Part shown: positions 42,101 to 51,190 of the stretch, piece by piece
Numbering within the stretch: the stretch's first letter is position 1
How the letters are laid out: every line of letters starts with the position of its first letter
Assembly (NCBI RefSeq): GCF_001422545.1
Contig: NZ_LMLE01000012.1
Coordinates: 1 to 64,000 of the forward strand
From: Pedobacter sp. Leaf41
GTDB lineage: Bacteria; Bacteroidota; Bacteroidia; Sphingobacteriales; Sphingobacteriaceae
DNA: 64,000 nucleotides
Direction of reading: 5' to 3'
Program-made: the position numbers and the translations under genes
The notes under the pieces: generated by a model
Told to the model about the DNA's origin: nothing
The model's input: only the letters and a program-made list of their open reading frames with translations
The model's database searches: none

Positions 42101-45013
42101 ATGAGAAAAAAGTTTACATTGCTTATGGTATGTATTCTATGCGGAATCTCTTTGAGTATGGCACAGAATATAACTATAAAAGGGCTGGTAAAAGATCAAA
42201 AAGGTCTGCCTCTGCCTGGAGTTTCTGTAAAAGTTAAAGGAACTAACCAAGGTGCTTCAACCGCAGATAATGGAACATACACCATATCTGCTCCACAAAA
42301 TTCAACATTAGAATTTTCTTTTATCGGTTTCAAAGCCGTTGAAGAAACAGTGAATAACCGTACAACAATTAATGTGACGTTATCTGATGATAACCAACAG
42401 TTAAACGAAGTTGTAGTAATTGGTTATGGGACTACTACAAAGAAAGATTTAACCACGGCTGTTGTTTCGGTATCATCAAAAGATCTCGAAAATCAGCCAA
42501 TTACCAATCCGTTGCAAGCCATTCAAGGTCGTGCGGCTGGTGTACAGGTGAGTTCTCAATCGGGTAAACCTGGTGCAGGAATTTCCATCAGCATCAGGGG
42601 AAATACCTCAATTACTGCATCTAATAGCCCCCTATATGTTATTGATGGAGTAACTTCAAGAACTGCAAGTTTTGTAAATGCAAACGACATTGAGTCGATG
42701 ACGATTTTGAAAGATGCATCTGCAGCTGCCATTTATGGTTCAAGCGGTGCAAACGGTGTGGTTTTGATTACCACCAAAAAAGGTTCTGCAGGCAAATTAA
42801 AGGTAGCGCTCAATGCTTTTACAGGTTTTTCTAATTTCTGGCAAGAACAAGAAGTTTTGAACAGCGATCAATACGTTGGTTTAATGAGAGAATTAGGCTA
42901 TACCTCTTTTGGCGGCACCAATAATACCGATTGGCAGAAAGAAACCTTTGGAACAGGCAAGCAAAATCAATATCAGGTTTCCCTCTCTGGCGGCACTAAA
43001 AGTGGTCAATACTATTTCTCGACTGGCTACCAGCAAGATCAGGGTGTTGTTGCACCAGCGAAATTAGATCGTTTGACGGCTAACTTCAACGGTACGCAAA
43101 ACATCACACCATGGTTGAAATTGACTGGAAATGCAGTATTAACATCCAGCACCTCTATCGATGTTGGCGATAATAGCAGTGTTTCTCGTGGTGGTGTTAT
43201 CTTAGGCGCATTAACAACTCCTCCTACTATCGGTATTTTCGAACCAAACGGACAATACACTACTATTCCAAATGCCGGTGGTTGGGATAACCCTCTTGCA
43301 CTAGCATTCGGTTCTAATAATAGAACTAGAAACTTTAGATTTATTGGCGCTTTCGGTGCACAATTGAATTTCACTAAAGATCTATATTTGAAATCTACCA
43401 TCAGCACCAATAATAACAGAAACTTCTATCGCTATTTTACAGATAATTTCCTGACAACTTATGGTCGCCAGGAAAGAGGTGTTGTACGTGATAATACAAC
43501 CAGAGAAGGGGTTTGGTTGAATGAAAATATCTTAAACTACACTAAGAACGTGGGCAAAAATGCTTTCACAGCAACAGGTGGTTATACCATTCAATCATCA
43601 GATTGGAAATACAACAACAATGAATCTACCCGTTTTTATGATGTATCAGGGAATCCGACAGCACCATCTGTAGCCTTAACTATTCCTCAAAGAGCGCAAT
43701 GGAGCAAACAATCTTATTTGGCACGTGTAACTTATGCTTACGATAGCAAATACTTGTTCAGCTCAAATTTTAGGGCCGATGGTTCTTCAAGATTTGCTAA
43801 AGAAAACCGTTTCGGTTATTTCCCTTCGGTTTCTGCTGGATGGAGAATTTCTGGCGAAAACTTTATGAAAGAAAGCAAAACCATTGATGATTTAAAACTT
43901 CGTGGTAGTTGGGGTAAAGTGGGTAACGATGAAGGTATTGGAGATTACGCTTACTTAAAACTATATAGCGTAAATGCACAAGGCGAATACAATCTTCAAA
44001 ATCCGGCTAATAATGCACTTACCTGGGAAAAAACAACTCAAACCAACATCGGTTTGGATTTAACCATGTTTAAAAGCAGAATTACCTTTAGCGCTGATGC
44101 TTATTTGAAGAAGACAAATGACTTATTGATCAACGTCCAATTGCCTCCATCATCTGGTTTTGGCAGCCAGGCTTATAATGTTGGCTCAATGGAAAATAAG
44201 GGTTTAGAGTTTACTTTATCCACAAAAAACTTCGATCGTGAAAAATTCAAATGGACTACCGATTTAAATTTCTCACTAAACCGTAACAAGGTTACCGATT
44301 TAGGTTCTACAACACAATCTTTGGATTTTGCGGGTATTTATGAGCGTGACGCAGCTGTAAGAGTAGTTACAGGAATGCCATTAGGAAGCTTTTACGGATA
44401 TCAATTCACAGGTGTTAATCCGGCTACAGGTGCGGCGATGTATGCTGACACCAATAACAACGGTGTAACTGGTTCTGCTGATCCAGGTGATAGAACTTTT
44501 ATCGGTTCTGCCCAACCTAAGTTTATCTACGGAATGACCAATAATTTAACTTACGGAAACTGGAATCTGAATATCTTTTTCCAGGGTGTACAGGGAAGCC
44601 AATTGTTTAATGCAACCAGAATTGACTTAGAAGGAATGTTTGATTCTAAAAATCAATCTGCTGTGGTGTTGAACAGATGGACAACCCCAGGCCAGATTAC
44701 AAATATTCCGAAGGCACTAAGAAGCAGTTCAGAAAATTCATTAACGTCTAGCCGCTTTGTTGAAGATGCCTCTTACTTACGTTTAAAAACAGCTACGTTA
44801 TCTTACAGCTTTGGTCAGTCAGTTTTAGAAAAATTAAAAATGAGCAAAATTACCTTGTTTGCAACAGGTTACAACTTGCTTACTTTCACTAACTATTCTG
44901 GTTTAGATCCAGAGGTAAATGTGAGCGATGCAAATGGTCCAAACATGGGCGTTGATTTTGGTACCTATCCTCAATCTAGAAGTATATTGTTCGGTGTTAA
45001 TATTGGATTTTAA
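42101..45013 (+). CDS. SusC/RagA-type TonB-dependent outer membrane transporter
   Basis: A 970-residue outer-membrane importer for oligosaccharides. The signal peptide ends near SMAQN (about 22). A carboxypeptidase-regulatory-like domain covers about 23-105 (IKGLVKDQKGLPLPGVSVKV). The TonB box/plug region follows (LNEVVVIGYGTTTKKDLT, LQAIQGRAAGVQV, SPLYVIDGV, ILKDASAAAIYGSSGANGVVLITTKKG). The rest is a 22-strand barrel ending in FGVNIGF. It is paired with the SusD gene 11 bases downstream and a GH30 enzyme, forming a polysaccharide utilisation locus. Confidence 0.96.
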   Translation: MRKKFTLLMVCILCGISLSMAQNITIKGLVKDQKGLPLPGVSVKVKGTNQGASTADNGTYTISAPQNSTLEFSFIGFKAVEETVNNRTTINVTLSDDNQQLNEVVVIGYGTTTKKDLTTAVVSVSSKDLENQPITNPLQAIQGRAAGVQVSSQSGKPGAGISISIRGNTSITASNSPLYVIDGVTSRTASFVNANDIESMTILKDASAAAIYGSSGANGVVLITTKKGSAGKLKVALNAFTGFSNFWQEQEVLNSDQYVGLMRELGYTSFGGTNNTDWQKETFGTGKQNQYQVSLSGGTKSGQYYFSTGYQQDQGVVAPAKLDRLTANFNGTQNITPWLKLTGNAVLTSSTSIDVGDNSSVSRGGVILGALTTPPTIGIFEPNGQYTTIPNAGGWDNPLALAFGSNNRTRNFRFIGAFGAQLNFTKDLYLKSTISTNNNRNFYRYFTDNFLTTYGRQERGVVRDNTTREGVWLNENILNYTKNVGKNAFTATGGYTIQSSDWKYNNNESTRFYDVSGNPTAPSVALTIPQRAQWSKQSYLARVTYAYDSKYLFSSNFRADGSSRFAKENRFGYFPSVSAGWRISGENFMKESKTIDDLKLRGSWGKVGNDEGIGDYAYLKLYSVNAQGEYNLQNPANNALTWEKTTQTNIGLDLTMFKSRITFSADAYLKKTNDLLINVQLPPSSGFGSQAYNVGSMENKGLEFTLSTKNFDREKFKWTTDLNFSLNRNKVTDLGSTTQSLDFAGIYERDAAVRVVTGMPLGSFYGYQFTGVNPATGAAMYADTNNNGVTGSADPGDRTFIGSAQPKFIYGMTNNLTYGNWNLNIFFQGVQGSQLFNATRIDLEGMFDSKNQSAVVLNRWTTPGQITNIPKALRSSSENSLTSSRFVEDASYLRLKTATLSYSFGQSVLEKLKMSKITLFATGYNLLTFTNYSGLDPEVNVSDANGPNMGVDFGTYPQSRSILFGVNIGF

Positions 45014-45024
45014 GAATTAAGAAA

Positions 45025-46449
45025 ATGAAACTAAAAATATATTCATTAGTAGCCGCAGCAGCACTGACTATTACGATGCAAAGCGGTTGCAAAAAAGATT
45101 TCCTTGATAAACAACCATTTAACCAGGTTACTGGCGATGTGGCGTTTACAACAGCTGCTGGAGCAGAGAAATTAATTTCGGGTACTTATGGAGGCATGTA
45201 CAATGACTACCATATTTGGGATTACATGGTAAATGGCGATGTAACCTCTGATAATGCTTATGCAGGCGGCGATAACCCAGCTAATATTCAAATAGATTTA
45301 TTCACCACAAACTCCACTAACGGAAACGTTGGCCGGGATTGGAGTGGACTATATTCGAACATTAAAAATGCAAATGAGGTGTTGGAAAATGTACCTAACA
45401 TTCAAGATCCAGCTTTAGATGCCAATGGTAGAAGAGGTCAGATTTTGGGAGAAGCAGCCACCTTGCGGGCTTATTTTTACTTCCATTTGGTACGCTTATG
45501 GGGCGGTGTTCCTTTGGTGCTAAAATCGCCAACTACTTTGGAAGAAATGCAAAAATCCCGTTCTTCTGCTGATGAAGTGTATGCTCAGGTTATTAAAGAT
45601 TTAGAATATGCCTTGCCACTGGTACGCACAAGCGCTCCAAACAAAGGAATCATCACAAAAGGTATCGTAAACGCATTATTAGCTAAAGTTTACGCTTCAA
45701 AACCTAATCCAGATTGGACAAAGGTGCAGCAATATGCTGATGCAACCATCAACGGAGGTTATTCATTAATTGGTTCTTTTGATCAACTGTTTGATGGCGC
45801 ACACAAAAACAATAGCGAGTCGATCTGGGAAATGCAGTACGATGGCTGGGGTGGTCCTTCTGGTCGTGGTAACTGGATGACAGGCGTTATTGTCGGCACA
45901 GGATGGAAACGTTTTTGTACACCAACAAATGATTTAGTGGCTGCGTTTGATTCCGAAGGTGATGTGATCCGTAAAAATTCGAGCATTAGTTTTAAAAATG
46001 TATCTACAGAAGGCTGGTCTGATGATTATTGGTCGAAATCCAATTATCCTTTCATTAACAAATACAGAAATGATGATTTGGCTAACTCTTATATTATTCG
46101 TTTGGCCGACATTAAATTATTAAAGGCAGAAGCTTTAAATGAGTTAAGCGCATCTGGTTGGTCAGCAGCAGCTCCAATTGTAAATGAAATTCGCGGTCGT
46201 GTGAAGTTAGGTGTTACCCCAGCTGCAAACCAGGCTGATATGCGTTTAGCAATCGAAAAAGAAAGACGTTTAGAGTTGGCCTTTGAAGGTCATCGCTGGT
46301 TCGATTTATTAAGAACAAATAGAGCGGTTGCAGTGATGAATAATCAAAAAAATGGTAGCGGCGCTAACCTAAATTATAATGTTACTGCGGGAAAATTATT
46401 GTTCCCGATCCCTCAGGCAGAATGGGATAGAAATCCGAATATTCGCTAG
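45025..46449 (+). CDS. SusD/RagB-type glycan-binding lipoprotein
   Basis: A 474-residue surface lipoprotein that lids the SusC transporter and binds glycan. The lipobox ends at Cys 22 (MQSGCKKDFLD). The N-terminal FLDKQPFNQVTGDVAFTT and the TPR-like core (GEAATLRAYFYFHLVRLWGGVPLVL) are typical. The C-terminal RLADIKLLKAEALNE and EKERRLELAFEGHRWFDLLRTNRAV segments and the end FPIPQAEWDRNPNI also fit. The sugar specificity is not visible. Confidence 0.96.
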   Translation: MKLKIYSLVAAAALTITMQSGCKKDFLDKQPFNQVTGDVAFTTAAGAEKLISGTYGGMYNDYHIWDYMVNGDVTSDNAYAGGDNPANIQIDLFTTNSTNGNVGRDWSGLYSNIKNANEVLENVPNIQDPALDANGRRGQILGEAATLRAYFYFHLVRLWGGVPLVLKSPTTLEEMQKSRSSADEVYAQVIKDLEYALPLVRTSAPNKGIITKGIVNALLAKVYASKPNPDWTKVQQYADATINGGYSLIGSFDQLFDGAHKNNSESIWEMQYDGWGGPSGRGNWMTGVIVGTGWKRFCTPTNDLVAAFDSEGDVIRKNSSISFKNVSTEGWSDDYWSKSNYPFINKYRNDDLANSYIIRLADIKLLKAEALNELSASGWSAAAPIVNEIRGRVKLGVTPAANQADMRLAIEKERRLELAFEGHRWFDLLRTNRAVAVMNNQKNGSGANLNYNVTAGKLLFPIPQAEWDRNPNIR

Positions 46450-46529
46450 AAGACCAGTAATGCATTTGATCAGCACAATTCTATGGATAAGCGTTGATCA
46501 GAAAATTTTATCACACACAAATCAAATTT

Positions 46530-46562
46530 AAAGGGCGGAGCTTATAAAAGCTTCGCTCCTTT
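46530..46562 (+). terminator. Imperfect hairpin between susD and GH30
   Basis: AAAGGGCGGAGCT and AGCTTCGCTCCTTT form an imperfect stem around a 6-base loop, 81 bases after susD. With only a short T-run it looks like a leaky terminator or an mRNA processing/stabilising stem between importer and enzyme genes. Confidence 0.45.
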
Positions 46563-46600
46563 ATATCATCCTACCCTATTGTATAAAAACCGAAAAGCTA

Positions 46601-48043
46601 ATGAAATCTATCTACAATATTAGCCTTGCTGTAAGTCTATTCTTCGCAGCTTGTGCCTGTAGAAAAAATACCACTACAGCCAATCAAGAAAAGCCAACCA
46701 ATTCCGATCCCATTAAAACCGAAGTGGGTTTTTGGCTGACCAAGGGAGACCAGTCTCAGCTCTTGAGCAAACAGGATGTGGCGCTCAACTTTAGCGAATC
46801 CACAAATTCTAATCCCACCATCGAAGTGGATCAAAATACAACTTTCCAGGAAATTGATGGGTTTGGCTATACCTTAACGGGTGGAAGCGCAAGTTTAATT
46901 AATGCACTGCCCGCAGCCGAGAAAGATAAACTACTACATGAACTTTTCGCTTCAGCTGATGATGCAATTGCTGTAAACTATATCCGGGTAAGCATTGGGG
47001 CATCCGATTTAAGTGCCTACCCATTTACTTATAACGATTTGGGTGATGGCGAAACCGACGAAACCTTGACAAAATTTACCATCGCAAAAGAACAAACGGA
47101 TTTAATCCCGATTTTGAAAAAAATTGTAGCCATTAATCCGAAGATTAAGATTTTGGGTTCTCCGTGGACTGCTCCTACCTGGATGAAAGGCAATAAAAGT
47201 TTTATTGGAGGTAATTTAAAACCAGAATACTATCAAGCTTACGCGAAGTATCTGGTTAAATATATCCAGGCAATGAAAGCCGAAGGTATTACAATTGATG
47301 CCATTACGCCACAAAATGAACCCCTACATCCTGGGAATAACCCAAGTATGTACATGTCGGCAGATGAGCAAGCCAGCTTTATTAAAACCGCTTTAGGACC
47401 AATATTTAAAAGCAGTGGTATTGCTACAAAAATCATTATTTATGATCATAATGCCGATAAGCCAGAATACCCGATTACTGTTTTAAACGATGCTGAGGCC
47501 AAGAAGTATATCGACGGTTCGGCATTTCATTTATATGCTGGGCCAATCTCTGCGCTAACACAAGTCCATAATGCGCATCCAGATAAGAATGTTTATTTTA
47601 CAGAGCAATGGGTTGGCGGGCCAAGTAATTTTGGAGAGGATTTGAAATGGCATGTTTCAACCTTAATTATTGGCGCTACCCGTAACTGGAGCAGGAATGT
47701 TTTAGAATGGAATTTGGCTGCCGATCCGAACTACAATCCACATACCGATAAGGGCGGCTGTACATCTTGTTTAGGGGCCATTACCATTGCACCTGCGATT
47801 AGCAGAAATGTTGCTTACTATGTTATTGCTCATGCGGCTAAATTTGTTCCAGCTGGTTCTATTCGGATAGCATCAAACATTACCAATAACCTTCAAAACG
47901 TAGCCTTTAAAACACCAGATGGCAAAAAAGTCTTGATCGTTTGTAATAACAATAATAACGAAACAACCTTTAATATTCGTTTTGATGGAAAAATAATAAC
48001 GAGTACTTTGGATAAAGGTGCCGTTGGAACTTATAAATGGTAA
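46601..48043 (+). CDS. GH30-family glycoside hydrolase lipoprotein
   Basis: A 480-residue lipoprotein (lipobox near Cys 18 or 20) with a GH30 (beta/alpha)8 barrel and a C-terminal beta domain. The start QEIDGFGYTLTGGSA is family-typical. The general acid/base is Glu 240 in TPQNEPLHPGN and the nucleophile is Glu 335 in YFTEQW. GH30 enzymes from Bacteroidota PULs often act on beta-1,6-glucan; glucosylceramidase and xylanase activities also occur in the family. Which one applies is not settled by sequence reading. As the only enzyme of the locus it probably defines the substrate. Confidence 0.92.
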   Translation: MKSIYNISLAVSLFFAACACRKNTTTANQEKPTNSDPIKTEVGFWLTKGDQSQLLSKQDVALNFSESTNSNPTIEVDQNTTFQEIDGFGYTLTGGSASLINALPAAEKDKLLHELFASADDAIAVNYIRVSIGASDLSAYPFTYNDLGDGETDETLTKFTIAKEQTDLIPILKKIVAINPKIKILGSPWTAPTWMKGNKSFIGGNLKPEYYQAYAKYLVKYIQAMKAEGITIDAITPQNEPLHPGNNPSMYMSADEQASFIKTALGPIFKSSGIATKIIIYDHNADKPEYPITVLNDAEAKKYIDGSAFHLYAGPISALTQVHNAHPDKNVYFTEQWVGGPSNFGEDLKWHVSTLIIGATRNWSRNVLEWNLAADPNYNPHTDKGGCTSCLGAITIAPAISRNVAYYVIAHAAKFVPAGSIRIASNITNNLQNVAFKTPDGKKVLIVCNNNNNETTFNIRFDGKIITSTLDKGAVGTYKW

Positions 48044-48068
48044 AAACTTTGTTTAATTGTTTAGATAG

Positions 48069-48084
48069 CCCCGCTAAAGCGGGG
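48069..48084 (+). terminator. Terminator after GH30
   Basis: CCCCGCT and AGCGGGG form a 7-bp GC-rich stem around AA, followed by TTTTCT. It closes the PUL transcript. Confidence 0.8.
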
Positions 48085-48162
48085 TTTTCTATTTACCGGA
48101 TATTTATTCTCATCAAATCTTGGCAGGCTGTTTGCATTAACTTATTCATCAATCCTTAATAA

Positions 48163-48627
48163 ATGAAAAAATTAATCCCTACCCTCAGCATTGCCATTTG
48201 TTTAATGGCTGCTTGCCAATCTAAAAATACCGATTCCGATGCTGGAGATTCAACTTCGGCCAATTCTAAAGAAATTGACCAGTCAAAGCAATGTTATCAA
48301 TCCATAAAAAACAGAGATACGGCAAATCTATCTTTAAATGTGGAAGATGAGAAAGTAACCGGCTCTTTATCTTATAATCTATTCGAAAAGGATAAAAATA
48401 ACGGAGTAATCTCTGGAATAGTGAAAGGTGATACCATCATTGCCGATTATACATTTCAATCTGAAGGGACTACCTCTACCCGTCAGGTGGTATGGTTAAA
48501 ACAAAATAACCAGTTAGTTGAAGGTTTTGGAGATGTAGAAGAAGTTGATGGAAAAACTCAATTTAAAGACTTAGGAAAACTGGGCTTTGGTAAGTCTCTT
48601 ATTTTTAATAAAATCGATTGTAAATAA
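48163..48627 (+). CDS. Putative lipoprotein of unknown function
   Basis: A 154-residue protein with a lipobox (LMAACQSK, Cys about 19). A Ser/Asp-rich linker follows, then a beta-rich domain (about 42-154) containing ATVEDE-like strands: LNVEDEKVTGSLSYNLFEKDKNNGVISG. I do not recognise a named family. It is a single gene between two terminators, so it is not part of the PUL transcript. Confidence 0.75.
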   Translation: MKKLIPTLSIAICLMAACQSKNTDSDAGDSTSANSKEIDQSKQCYQSIKNRDTANLSLNVEDEKVTGSLSYNLFEKDKNNGVISGIVKGDTIIADYTFQSEGTTSTRQVVWLKQNNQLVEGFGDVEEVDGKTQFKDLGKLGFGKSLIFNKIDCK

Positions 48628-48659
48628 AAAATGGGCTTGTAAAAACAAGCCCATTTTTT
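48626..48659. terminator. Bidirectional terminator
   Basis: ATGGGCTTGT (48631-48640) and ACAAGCCCAT (48645-48654) form a perfect 10-bp stem around AAAA, flanked by A-run and T-run. It separates convergent genes. Confidence 0.9.
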
Positions 48660-48674
48660 ATTTACTAAAGTCGT

Positions 48675-49091
48675 TTATTTTACAGCTTCTTTTGCGGCAG
48701 CTCCCCACTCTTTGCTAACTTTAGTCATGTAGTCGGTATATTTTTGAACTTCATCTGGTTTCAGTTTGGTTGCCCAGGTAGATGCTGTTTGAGCCCAGGT
48801 AGAATATTTTATAGTTAAATCCTTAACCTGTGTTTCGTTTTTGCTTTTTAATGCGCCAATATATTCATCTTTCAGCTTAGCATATTCCGCTAAACCCTTA
48901 TTCACTTCATCACTCGAAAAAGATGGAACATCAGATTTTAGTTCTTCGGTTTTAACTGTTGTTTTTACTGTTGTATCTCCACGAACAACCATAGTATCGC
49001 TGCTCTTTGTTGTTTTGGTTGTGTTTTCGCATGAAACAAGCGTTGCAGCTAATAGGCCAACTGCCGCAATTGATAAAAATGTTTTTTTCAT
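48675..49091 (-). CDS. Putative lipoprotein, helical, unknown function
   Basis: A 138-residue protein starting at MKKTFLSIAAVG; the frame is open 11 codons further upstream but the signal peptide begins here. The lipobox ends at Cys about 22 (ATLVSCENTT). A Thr/Lys-rich low-complexity linker follows. Then comes a helical domain (about 60-138) with EVNKGLAEYAKLKDEYIGALKSKNE and WAQTASTWATKLKPDEVQKYTDYM. No family recognised. It stands alone. Confidence 0.75.
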   Translation of the reverse strand: MKKTFLSIAAVGLLAATLVSCENTTKTTKSSDTMVVRGDTTVKTTVKTEELKSDVPSFSSDEVNKGLAEYAKLKDEYIGALKSKNETQVKDLTIKYSTWAQTASTWATKLKPDEVQKYTDYMTKVSKEWGAAAKEAVK

Positions 49092-49242
49092 ATTATTTGG
49101 TTTTGCTTTGCATAACCTATGCAAAAAACAATGCCAAACATTTTAAACTTCCTAAGGCAGCTTTGAATAGCTATTGGCAATGACAATAAAATATCATGGG
49201 GATTTCGTGACCTTAAATGGGGAAAAAAATACCAATACTGAA

Positions 49243-49929
49243 TTACATATTTTCGAAACGTTCCCAAAATCCGTCAACAGGTAATTTAGCGAAAATGTTT
49301 ACCGGCTCCTTTTTTACAGGGTGCAAAAACTGTAACCTGCGTGCATGAAGGCAGATGCTTCCTTTGCGACTACCTCGTGGATAACCATATTTGTTATCCC
49401 CTACAATCGGGCAATCCATCGAAGATAACTGAACCCTGATTTGGTGCGATCGGCCCGTAATTGGATCAACTTCTAAAAGATAATAACCATCTAAATTTCC
49501 AATTAAGCGGTAAGAAAGTTCTGCTCTTTGACTATTGGCTACTTCATTTTTATAATAAGTAACCACATTTTTCTGTGGATTTTTAATCAGCCAGTGAATT
49601 AGCGTAGCAGCTTCCTTTTCGGGTTTATTTCTTACAACGGCCCAATAAGTTTTCTTTACTTCGCGATTTTTGAAAGCAGCATTCATGCGCTCTAAAGCCT
49701 TACTGGTTTTGGCAAATAAAATTACGCCGCTAACCGGTCTATCCAAACGATGCACCACACCTAAAAAGGCACCGTTCGGCTTATTATATTTTTTTGCAAT
49801 GTATTTCTTTACCTGTTCATCCAGGGGTTCATCGCCGGTTTCATCCACCTGAACGATATCTCCTGCTCGTTTATTAATGGCAATGAGATGGTTATCTTCA
49901 AAAAGTATGTCTTTTTCAGTGATTGGCAT
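49243..49929 (-). CDS. RluA-family pseudouridine synthase
   Basis: A 228-residue cytoplasmic enzyme that isomerises uridine in RNA. The catalytic Asp is residue 63 in VVHRLDRPVSGV. Other family motifs are ILFAKTSKALERMN, YLLEVDPITGRSHQIRVQL, DCPIVGDNKYG and LHARRLQF. There is no S4 domain at the N-terminus. It may modify rRNA or tRNA; the site cannot be told. Confidence 0.93.
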   Translation of the reverse strand: MPITEKDILFEDNHLIAINKRAGDIVQVDETGDEPLDEQVKKYIAKKYNKPNGAFLGVVHRLDRPVSGVILFAKTSKALERMNAAFKNREVKKTYWAVVRNKPEKEAATLIHWLIKNPQKNVVTYYKNEVANSQRAELSYRLIGNLDGYYLLEVDPITGRSHQIRVQLSSMDCPIVGDNKYGYPRGSRKGSICLHARRLQFLHPVKKEPVNIFAKLPVDGFWERFENM

Positions 49930-49937
49930 CGGCTAGT

Positions 49938-49964
49938 TCATTGGTTCATCCGTCATTAGTTCAT
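49938..49964. repeat. TCAT array, 7-8 bp period
   Basis: TCAT begins at 49938, 49946, 49953 and 49961 (steps 8, 7, 8), upstream of the RluA-type gene. It belongs to the short-period spacers. Confidence 0.5.
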
Positions 49965-50065
49965 TTGATAAGCAAATCGTCTATTGCGAAAATTTATTAG
50001 TTAATCGGTTAGCTGCTTAATTGTTTGAAGCTGGAACTCAAAACTCAAAACGCCCAAATCCGAAC

Positions 50066-50881
50066 TTAATATTGTTCTTTATCGTTAGGAAAATCGTTAG
50101 CTTTTACATCGCGGATATAGGATTGTGCGGCACCTAAAATTTCTTCGTATAGATTTAGATACTGACGCAGGAAACGTGGTTTAAAACCCTTGGTTAAACC
50201 AATCATATCGTTAACGACCAAAACCTGGCCATCGCAATGCGAACCTGCACCAATACCAATAGTAGGAATATGTAAACTTTCAGAAACCTCCTTACCAAGT
50301 GCAGCGGGAATCTTTTCTAAAACAATACTAAAACAACCAGCTGCTTGAAGCGCCAATACATCAGATTTTAATTTATTTGCTTCCTCCTCTTCTTTGGCTC
50401 TCACGGTGTAAGTTCCAAATTTATAAATAGATTGAGGCGTTAAACCCAAGTGCCCCATAACCGGAATTCCTGCAGTGATAATGCGTTGAACGGATTCGAT
50501 AATTTCTTCGCCCCCTTCCAGCTTCACACCGTGTGCACCCGACTCCTTCATGATTCTGATCGCAGAATTTAAGGCCTCTTTAGAATTGCCCTGGTAAGAA
50601 CCAAAAGGAAGATCTACCACTACGAAAGCACGTTTAACAGCCCTGATTACCGATGCGGCATGATAAATCATTTGATCTAGCGTAATGGGTAAAGTTGTTT
50701 CATGCCCGGCCATTACATTAGAAGCAGAATCTCCAACCAATAGTACGTCCAATCCGGCATCATCTAAAATGGTAGCCATGGAATAATCATAAGCCGTAAG
50801 CATTGATATTTTTTCACCACGCTGTTTCATTTCCTGCAAAATGTGCGTGGTTATTCTTTTGATTTCTTTATGTACTGACAT
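50066..50881 (-). CDS. panB: 3-methyl-2-oxobutanoate hydroxymethyltransferase
   Basis: The first committed enzyme of pantothenate synthesis, transferring a hydroxymethyl group from methylene-tetrahydrofolate to ketoisovalerate. Conserved segments are SMLTAYDYSMATILDDAGLDVLLVGDSASNV, VVVDLPFGSYQ, GAHGVKLEGG, GHLGLTPQS and PTIGIGAGSHCDGQVLVVNDMIGL. The length of 271 aa is normal. No panC or panD is nearby. Confidence 0.96.
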   Translation of the reverse strand: MSVHKEIKRITTHILQEMKQRGEKISMLTAYDYSMATILDDAGLDVLLVGDSASNVMAGHETTLPITLDQMIYHAASVIRAVKRAFVVVDLPFGSYQGNSKEALNSAIRIMKESGAHGVKLEGGEEIIESVQRIITAGIPVMGHLGLTPQSIYKFGTYTVRAKEEEEANKLKSDVLALQAAGCFSIVLEKIPAALGKEVSESLHIPTIGIGAGSHCDGQVLVVNDMIGLTKGFKPRFLRQYLNLYEEILGAAQSYIRDVKANDFPNDKEQY

Positions 50882-50900
50882 TGGTTTTATTTTGCTGTTT

Positions 50901-50908
50901 CAAAAGTA
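50901..50908 (-). promoter_or_regulatory. -7 box of panB
   Basis: The minus strand reads TACTTTTG, 20 bases before the panB start. Confidence 0.5.
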
Positions 50909-51064
50909 TCGTTTTTTCTTTAAAAAGAGGCCGAAGCGCAAAGCTAAAAGACCAAAGCTGCGAGAAATGAAAGCTGGCCGGTAGTTGTGCCCAAAGCTTT
51001 ACGTTCTCAACTTTACACCTCAAACCTATTTCATATTTTTCTTTACATTTACAATGTTAAACCC

Positions 51065-51072
51065 TATCTTTG
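51065..51072 (+). promoter_or_regulatory. -7 box of carA
   Basis: TATCTTTG matches TAnnTTTG about 119 bases before the carA ATG, predicting an unusually long leader for this window. No clear -33 element. Confidence 0.45.
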
Positions 51073-51190
51073 TACCCCGAAATGAAAGGGATTTATTCAT
51101 CTTTTTTTGCCCCAAGCAAATACGGCTCAATTGCCGAGAGACATCCTTTTTTCAACTCTTTTTTAAATCAAAATCCATATTGTAATTACC

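Larger units (their letters stand above)
50882..51190. other. Divergent spacer between panB and carA
   Basis: This gap of 309 bases has a minus-strand -7 box for panB near the left end and a plus-strand -7 box for carA at 51065-51072. A carA leader of about 110 bases follows, with a small CGGC/GCCG hairpin near 51123-51136. The 66-residue open frame at 50985-51185 lacks any domain and I do not count it as a gene. Confidence 0.5.

Noticed and set aside
50985..51185. 66-residue frame before carA
   Set aside because: Phe-rich, no domain, and it covers the carA promoter and leader.
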